Shown here one piece after another: positions 38,187 to 42,585 of a DNA stretch of 42,585 nucleotides. Position 1 is the first letter of the stretch; the number at the start of each line of letters is the position of its first letter. The DNA comes from Prevotella sp. (GTDB lineage Bacteria; Bacteroidota; Bacteroidia; Bacteroidales; Bacteroidaceae): assembly GCA_017475005.1 (NCBI GenBank), contig JAFVGI010000012.1:1-42585 (forward strand), written 5' to 3'. The notes under the pieces were generated by a model. That model saw only the letters and a list, made by a program, of their open reading frames with translations, was not told where the DNA came from and made no database searches. Both the position numbers and the translations under genes were made by a program.

Positions 38187-40211
38187 ATGAACGATATTAA
38201 AGTATTAAATCACGCAGCCGACAATATTCGTATCCTTGCAGCTGCAGCAGTAGAAAAAGCAAAGTCTGGTCACCCTGGTGGAGCTATGGGTGGTGCTGAT
38301 TTCATCAATGTTCTTTATTCTGAATACCTTACCTATGATCCAAAGAATCCTGAGTGGGTTGGTCGTGACCGTTTCTTCCTCGACCCAGGTCACATGGCAC
38401 CAATGCTGTATTCACAATTGTGCCTTGCAGGTAAGTTCACTCTCGATGAGTTGGCACAGCTGCGTCAGTGGGGCTCTCCTACTACTGGTCACCCAGAATT
38501 TGAGATAGCACGCGGCATTGAGAACACCTCTGGTCCTCTTGGTCAGGGTCATGTTTTCGCTATCGGTGCTGCTATCGCAGCAAAATTCCTTGCTGCACAC
38601 ACTGGCAACCCAACATTCGAAAAGGAGACCATCTACGCATACATTTCTGACGGTGGCATAGAGGAAGAGATTTCTCAGGGTGGTGCTCGTGTAGCATCTG
38701 TTCTCGGACTTGACAACCTCGTGATGTTCTACGACTCTAATGACATCCAGCTCTCTACAGAGACAAAGAATGTCATGAACGAGGATACTGCTGCAAAGTA
38801 TCGTGCCCTTGGTTGGGAAGTTATCGAAATCAACGGCAACGACGCAGTTCAGATTCGCAAGGCTATTGAGCAGGCAAAGGCAGTTAAGGGCAAGCCAGCT
38901 CTCATCATCGGTAAGTGTATCATGGGTAAGGGTGCCCTGAAGGACGACGGTTCTTCTTACGAAGCAAACTGCAAGACTCACGGTGCTCCTCTTGGGGGTG
39001 ACGCTTTCAAGAATACCGTTAAGAATCTTGGTGGTGACCCAGAGAATCCATTCCAGATTTTCGACGACGTGAAGGAGCTCTATGCTAATCGTGCAAAGGA
39101 ATTGGAAGGCATCTGTGCTGAGCGCTATGCTGAGGAAAAAGCTTGGGCTGCTGCTAATCCAGAGAAGGCTGCACAGCAGGCAGACTGGTTTGCTGGCAAG
39201 GCACCAAAGATTGACTGGTCAAAGGTACAGCAGAAAGCTAATGATGCAACACGTTCTGCATCAGCAGCATGTCTGTCAGCACTTGCAGAGCAGGTTCCTA
39301 ATATGATTTGTGCTTCTGCAGACCTTTCTAACTCTGATAAGACAGACGGCTTCCTGAAGAAGACTCACGACCTCACTAAGGACGACTTCTCTGGAGCATT
39401 CTTCCAGGCAGGTGTTGCTGAGCTCACTATGGCATGCTGCTGTATCGGTATGGCTTTGCATGGTGGTGTAATCCCAGCTTGCGGAACTTTCTTCGTATTC
39501 TCTGACTACATGAAACCAGCTGTTCGTATGGCAGCCCTCATGCAGCTCCCTGTTAAGTTCATTTGGACTCACGATGCATTCCGCGTTGGTGAAGATGGTC
39601 CTACTCATGAGCCTGTAGAACAGGAGGCACAGATTCGTCTGATGGAGAAACTGCAGAACCACGCAGGCAAGAATTCTGTTCTTGTACTCCGTCCAGCAGA
39701 GGCAAAGGAGACAACTGTAGCATGGGCTATGGCAATGGAGAATACAGATACTCCTACAGCACTCATCTTCTCTCGTCAGAACATCAATGACCTGCCTGAA
39801 GGTAACAACTATGAAGGAGCTCGTAAGGGTGCTTACATCGTTGCCGGTTCTGATGAAAATCCTGACGTTGTCTGCGTAGCATCTGGTTCTGAGGTTTCTA
39901 CACTCATCAGCGGTGCTGAACTGCTTCGCAAGGATGGCATCAAGGTTCGTGTTGTTAGTGTTCCATCTGAAGGACTCTTCCGCACTCAGTCTCTTGAGTA
40001 CCAGCAGAGTGTCGTTCCTGCAGGTGCTAAGGTATTCGGTATGACTGCTGGTCTGCCTGTTAACTTGCAAGGCTTCCTCATCGGTGCTGATCCTAAGTCA
40101 AAGATTTGGGGTCTGAATAGCTTCGGTTTCTCTGCTCCTTACAAAGTATTGGACGAGAAGCTCGGCTACACAGCAGAGAATGTATATAACCAAGTTAAGT
40201 CAATGCTTTAA
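38187..40211 (+). CDS. tkt: transketolase
   Basis: The 674-residue enzyme moves two-carbon units from xylulose 5-phosphate to aldoses using thiamine diphosphate. KAKSGHPGGAMGGADF, SGPLGQGHVFAIGAAIA, SDGGIEEEISQGGARVASVLGLDN (the thiamine-binding part), DGFLKKTHDLTKDDFSGAFFQAGVAE, and FIWTHDAFRVGEDGPTHEPVEQ are seen. Being in the operon, it disposes of the product made by AraD. It is followed by rpiB after 14 bp. Confidence 0.97.
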   Translation: MNDIKVLNHAADNIRILAAAAVEKAKSGHPGGAMGGADFINVLYSEYLTYDPKNPEWVGRDRFFLDPGHMAPMLYSQLCLAGKFTLDELAQLRQWGSPTTGHPEFEIARGIENTSGPLGQGHVFAIGAAIAAKFLAAHTGNPTFEKETIYAYISDGGIEEEISQGGARVASVLGLDNLVMFYDSNDIQLSTETKNVMNEDTAAKYRALGWEVIEINGNDAVQIRKAIEQAKAVKGKPALIIGKCIMGKGALKDDGSSYEANCKTHGAPLGGDAFKNTVKNLGGDPENPFQIFDDVKELYANRAKELEGICAERYAEEKAWAAANPEKAAQQADWFAGKAPKIDWSKVQQKANDATRSASAACLSALAEQVPNMICASADLSNSDKTDGFLKKTHDLTKDDFSGAFFQAGVAELTMACCCIGMALHGGVIPACGTFFVFSDYMKPAVRMAALMQLPVKFIWTHDAFRVGEDGPTHEPVEQEAQIRLMEKLQNHAGKNSVLVLRPAEAKETTVAWAMAMENTDTPTALIFSRQNINDLPEGNNYEGARKGAYIVAGSDENPDVVCVASGSEVSTLISGAELLRKDGIKVRVVSVPSEGLFRTQSLEYQQSVVPAGAKVFGMTAGLPVNLQGFLIGADPKSKIWGLNSFGFSAPYKVLDEKLGYTAENVYNQVKSML

Positions 40212-40225
40212 TTCATAATTAAATT

Positions 40226-40657
40226 ATGGCAAGTAAAATCATAGGAGTAGCCAGCGACCACGCAGGTTTTCCACTAAAGCAATTCGTTCTCCAATATCTT
40301 GAGGAGAAAGGTATTGAATACAAAGATTTCGGAACATACAGCGACCGTTCATGCGACTATCCAGACTTTGCCCACCCTCTCGCAGAGGATATCGAATCAG
40401 GTGTAGTCGGATGTGGCATCGGTATCTGTGGTTCTGGCGAAGGCATGGCAATGACTCTTAACAAGCACCATGGTGTTCGTGCAGGTCTTTGCTGGAATGT
40501 AGAGATAGCTCATCTCATACGTCAGCATAATAATGCTAATTGTCTCGTGCTGCCAGGACGCTTCATCACCAACAAAGAAGCTGCAGCAATCATTGATGAA
40601 TACCTCAAGACTCCTTTCGAGGCTGGAAGACATCAGTTGCGCATTGACAAGATGTAA
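40226..40657 (+). CDS. rpiB: ribose-5-phosphate isomerase B
   Basis: The 143-residue enzyme interconverts ribose 5-phosphate and ribulose 5-phosphate. RpiB marks are GVASDHAGFPLKQF (Asp11, His12), DYPDFAHPLA, GIGICGSGEGMAM with the catalytic Cys68, and NANCLVLPGRFI. It supplies the ribose 5-phosphate acceptor for transketolase. It is last in the operon and followed by a terminator. Confidence 0.97.
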   Translation: MASKIIGVASDHAGFPLKQFVLQYLEEKGIEYKDFGTYSDRSCDYPDFAHPLAEDIESGVVGCGIGICGSGEGMAMTLNKHHGVRAGLCWNVEIAHLIRQHNNANCLVLPGRFITNKEAAAIIDEYLKTPFEAGRHQLRIDKM

Positions 40658-40676
40658 TAAAAACATTTCCTATAAC

Positions 40677-40713
40677 AAAAAGCACGGTGCCATAATAAGC
40701 ATCGTGCTTTTTT
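40677..40713 (+). terminator. intrinsic terminator of the arabinose operon
   Basis: AAAAAGCACG pairs with CGTGCTTTTT, with TGC/GCA as an inner helix, and the right arm runs into TTTTTT. It may work in both directions. Confidence 0.88.
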
Positions 40714-40789
40714 ATGTTCATAGCAAGGGGATGTAAACGCACAAAATCCGTAAAAATTACACCAAATAAAAAAAAAAAACACTTTTTTC

Positions 40790-40821
40790 TTGGAAGTAAC
40801 TTATTTTTTTTTTTAACTTTG
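40790..40821 (+). promoter_or_regulatory. Bacteroidota-type promoter of the first dockerin-like gene
   Basis: TTGG (40790-40793), 20 bp, TAACTTTG (40814-40821). The surrounding ~90 bp, from AAAATCCGTAAAAATT to GCACC.AAGAATAAT, is nearly repeated at 41659-41750 before the next gene. Confidence 0.8.
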
Positions 40822-40860
40822 CACCCAAAGAATAATATTAACTCTAAATTCCTTACCATT

Positions 40861-41601
40861 ATGAAACAGAAACTATTATTTACCATCATTGCACTTCTGG
40901 CGATAGTGCTGAAGTCACAGGCTGGCATAGTGATAACGGAGCAGGTTATCGACCTTCAACAGCTAAACATCAAGTTAGTTGGCGAGAATACTGAAAACAA
41001 TTTCCGCTACACTATCAACAACTACGAATGGGCTGACCGCGGACCGCAGTTTCAACTCGTTATTGAGCCGATAGACAATACGAAGTCTGCACAATTCACA
41101 AGTTCCGACCTTTCGGACGAGAACTATTGGGAGCCACTATTCCGTCGTATTACGAAGGAAATGGCCGGACAGGAAATGGAAGCGCAGTACAACATAAAGA
41201 AAATCTTTGTAAAGAATGTGGCGCTTTTGAATAATCAGTTCTTCGACTACGAAGACAACGGTTATATTCAGATTGAATCTTCAGGCGACTTTACCATTCC
41301 CGACGGTTGTTTCAGCGAAGATACACATTTGAAAACTTTCGTCTGCAATGTAGCTGGCATATTGACATTGGGTACAAATATTGTAGATACCCAGCCCGGC
41401 TTCACGGTGAAGGTATATACCACACAGAGTGCCAATGCATGGAAGACATACAGGGAGAACACAGGAGCAAACTTCATAGTAGACGACAGCGAAGCTGGTA
41501 GCGGAATCCGCGGCGACCTGAACAACGACGGAGTCATCGACATGTCAGACGTAATGTATCTTGTACAGAAGATTCTCAACGGCAAGTTCCCAGACGAATA
41601 A
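40861..41601 (+). CDS. secreted protein with LRR_5-like end and single dockerin-like EF-hand
   Basis: The 246-residue product has a signal peptide (1-21, ending SQA), an unrecognised N-terminal part (22-165), a segment like the end of BspA-type leucine-rich repeats (FSEDTHLKTFVCN...VKVYTTQSANAWKTYRENTG), and a C-terminal calcium loop GDLNNDGVIDMSDVMYLVQK (about 217-236) of the dockerin type I kind. Only one of the two loops of a full dockerin is present. ATG at 40861 is set by the leader and by the promoter; the longer open frame crosses the promoter. Confidence 0.85.
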   Translation: MKQKLLFTIIALLAIVLKSQAGIVITEQVIDLQQLNIKLVGENTENNFRYTINNYEWADRGPQFQLVIEPIDNTKSAQFTSSDLSDENYWEPLFRRITKEMAGQEMEAQYNIKKIFVKNVALLNNQFFDYEDNGYIQIESSGDFTIPDGCFSEDTHLKTFVCNVAGILTLGTNIVDTQPGFTVKVYTTQSANAWKTYRENTGANFIVDDSEAGSGIRGDLNNDGVIDMSDVMYLVQKILNGKFPDE

Positions 41602-41612
41602 GTTATATAACT

Positions 41613-41636
41613 CCTCTCCCCCGCAAAAGGGAGGGG
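41613..41636. repeat. CCTCTCCC/GGGAGGGG hairpin
   Basis: An 8-bp stem (one wobble) with a loop of eight bases, no T-run after it. It is the same kind of CT/GA hairpin as 15616-15631 and is probably an interspersed repeat; a weak terminator cannot be excluded. Confidence 0.5.
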
Positions 41637-41706
41637 GAAACAAGCACCTTTAATCCATAAAAATCCGTAAAAATTGTACTAATTTTAAAAAAAACTCGCT
41701 TTTTTC

Positions 41707-41737
41707 TTGGAAGTTACTATTTTTTTATTTAACTTTG
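41707..41737 (+). promoter_or_regulatory. Bacteroidota-type promoter of the cohesin/dockerin-like gene
   Basis: TTGG (41707-41710), 19 bp, TAACTTTG (41730-41737), then CACCAAGAATAAT as in the promoter at 40790. The leader is about 25 nt to the ATG at 41769. Confidence 0.8.
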
Positions 41738-41768
41738 CACCAAGAATAATTGTAAACTGAAGATTACT

Positions 41769-42455
41769 ATGATGCAAAAAGTTTTTACACTAATTGGAGC
41801 TATTCTCCTGACTATGGGTGTTAATGCGCAAGCAACACTTAAGGTTGAGCCATTCAAAATTGGTATTGGTGAACAGAAAACCATCACACTTGACATGGAC
41901 AATTCAGGTCTTACAGATGCTGCAGCTTTCTGTTGTGACATTTATTTGCCTGAAGGTGTAGAAATCGAGACTGATAGTGAAGGCAACTACAATTTTAGTA
42001 TTAGTACCAAGGATGGCAGGTCTACATCACCTGAATCATTAATCATTGCTAGTGCAATACAAAGCGATGAAGCAGTAAGAGTTGTATGCTTCCCAACGGA
42101 TGCAAATGCTTTCGCTGGTGTTTCTGGTGCAATCCTGAATATTTCACTGGTAGCATCTAAGGATCTATCCAAAGGCACAGAAGAAGTGACAATTGCAAAT
42201 CAGGAGATAACCAACACTACAGGTTTGAGCACCGTTAATCCTGACGCTTCTATTTCCGATTTGATAGCATTCATTCGTTCTGATGCCAACAGTGACGGAG
42301 ATATCAACATCACTGATGTAGCCTATGTGCTTGACGACATCAATGGTGCCAGCACCGAAGGTTTCGACGAAGATGCTGCCGACGCAAACCGTGATGGAGA
42401 AATCAACATCACAGACGTTTCCTTGATCCTTGACATCATCAACAGTGAAAATTAA
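41769..42455 (+). CDS. secreted protein with cohesin-like domain and two-loop dockerin
   Basis: The 228-residue product has a signal peptide (1-20, VNAQ), then a cohesin-like beta-sandwich (about 22-155: LKVEPFKIGIGEQKTITLDMDN...LTDAAAFCCDIYLPEGVEI...AILNISLVAS), and a C-terminal dockerin type I region with two calcium loops, DANSDGDINITDVAYVLDDI and DANRDGEINITDVSLILDII. Both calcium loops keep D-x-N-x-D-G-x-I. Having both partner-type domains in one chain allows self or neighbour binding in principle. No catalytic domain is seen. It shares a promoter type with the previous gene. Confidence 0.85.
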   Translation: MMQKVFTLIGAILLTMGVNAQATLKVEPFKIGIGEQKTITLDMDNSGLTDAAAFCCDIYLPEGVEIETDSEGNYNFSISTKDGRSTSPESLIIASAIQSDEAVRVVCFPTDANAFAGVSGAILNISLVASKDLSKGTEEVTIANQEITNTTGLSTVNPDASISDLIAFIRSDANSDGDINITDVAYVLDDINGASTEGFDEDAADANRDGEINITDVSLILDIINSEN

Positions 42456-42483
42456 GTATTAACAATTAAAAAACATAGCAATT

Positions 42484-42585
42484 ATGAAAAAGTATATTTT
42501 GGCAATTGCATGCCTGCTGAGTGCTGTGACAGGTTTCGCACAGGATGCACTGACCATTGAGAATGCATCCATAAAGGCAGGTGAG
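42484..42585 (+). CDS. start of a further secreted protein, probably cohesin-like (cut by window end)
   Basis: 34 codons are visible: signal peptide MKKYILAIACLLSAVTGFAQ, then DALTIENASIKAGE, which resembles the start of the cohesin-like domain in the preceding gene (LKVEPFKIGIGE). The gap of 28 bp suggests co-transcription with it. The stop is outside the window. Confidence 0.75.
   Translation, partial: MKKYILAIACLLSAVTGFAQDALTIENASIKAGE

Noticed and set aside
39276-40070. A 264-codon open frame on the minus strand
   Set aside because: It lies antisense within transketolase, has no recognisable domain and a cysteine/serine-rich composition typical of a shadow frame.
41613-41636. Terminator after the first dockerin-like gene
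   Set aside because: The hairpin has no T-run on either side and belongs to a CT/GA hairpin repeat kind seen also at 15616.
40861-42585. A cellulosome locus
   Set aside because: Dockerin- and cohesin-like domains are present, but no catalytic or scaffold protein is seen in the window, so only the domain likeness is claimed.

Overview
The window looks like a chromosomal segment of a gut or rumen Bacteroidales, most likely Prevotella or a close relative. The evidence is: promoters with the Bacteroidota -7 element TAnnTTTG (several with TTTG or TTGG 19-20 bp upstream); no obvious Shine-Dalgarno sequences; lipoproteins with acidic residues after the lipobox cysteine; C10 (streptopain-type) proteases with WY(D/T)L..G(R/V)..KP..KG(I/V/M)Y C-terminal tails; DUF4301; and the gene order of the arabinose locus. 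No rRNA genes, CRISPR arrays, phage genes or transposases were seen. Species cannot be fixed from the sequence alone.

Layout. (1) 1-7.5 kb: a secreted internally duplicated protein on the minus strand, with a decayed copy of its 5' end beside it, then a plus-strand set of lipoprotein, M13 zinc metallopeptidase lipoprotein and C10 cysteine protease, ended by a hairpin terminator. (2) 7.5-18.7 kb, nearly all minus strand: tRNA-Ser(CGA), DUF4301 protein, rpe, the infC-rpmI-rplT translation operon, and a tight series asd-dxs-trkA-trkH-endonuclease/phosphatase family protein. (3) 18.8-27.5 kb: a CPA2 antiporter (plus), then minus-strand genes for a C_GCAxxG_C_C protein, NudC-type Nudix hydrolase, CE1-like esterase, GH3 glycosidase, an unrecognised secreted protein and a HAD phosphatase. 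Esterase and GH3 overlap by 4 bp and probably act together on hemicellulose. (4) 27.5-28.1 kb: a gene-free gap with two striking inverted structures. (5) 28.2-30.6 kb: a second C10 protease. (6) 31-40.7 kb: a complete plus-strand arabinose operon: mutarotase lipoprotein, Na+/sugar symporter, AraD, AraA, FGGY kinase, transketolase, RpiB. Arabinose is imported, isomerised, phosphorylated, epimerised to xylulose 5-phosphate and fed into the non-oxidative pentose phosphate pathway. (7) 40.7 kb to the end: secreted proteins with dockerin-like EF-hands and cohesin-like domains, two of them driven by near-duplicate promoters.

A theme that crosses all regions is a set of short AT-rich direct repeats (TTGATAATTGACAATTGA, TTTAAAGTTCAAAG, TTGAACA, GAGAAGGGAGT, CGTTAACCGTTAAA, ATGTACGAAGT). 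They fill many gene gaps and also run into genes: they supply stop codons (dxs, the 25.9 kb gene), contain a start codon (21.4 kb gene), seem to have replaced an ATG (26.7 kb gene), encode the linker before the C-terminal tail of both C10 proteases, and have expanded into a Ser/Asn/Arg tract within a predicted enzyme. The second main observation is an inverted repeat at 27758-27900 made of 6 + 6 degenerate 11-bp units, in which the fourth unit from the centre is 12 bp on both sides.
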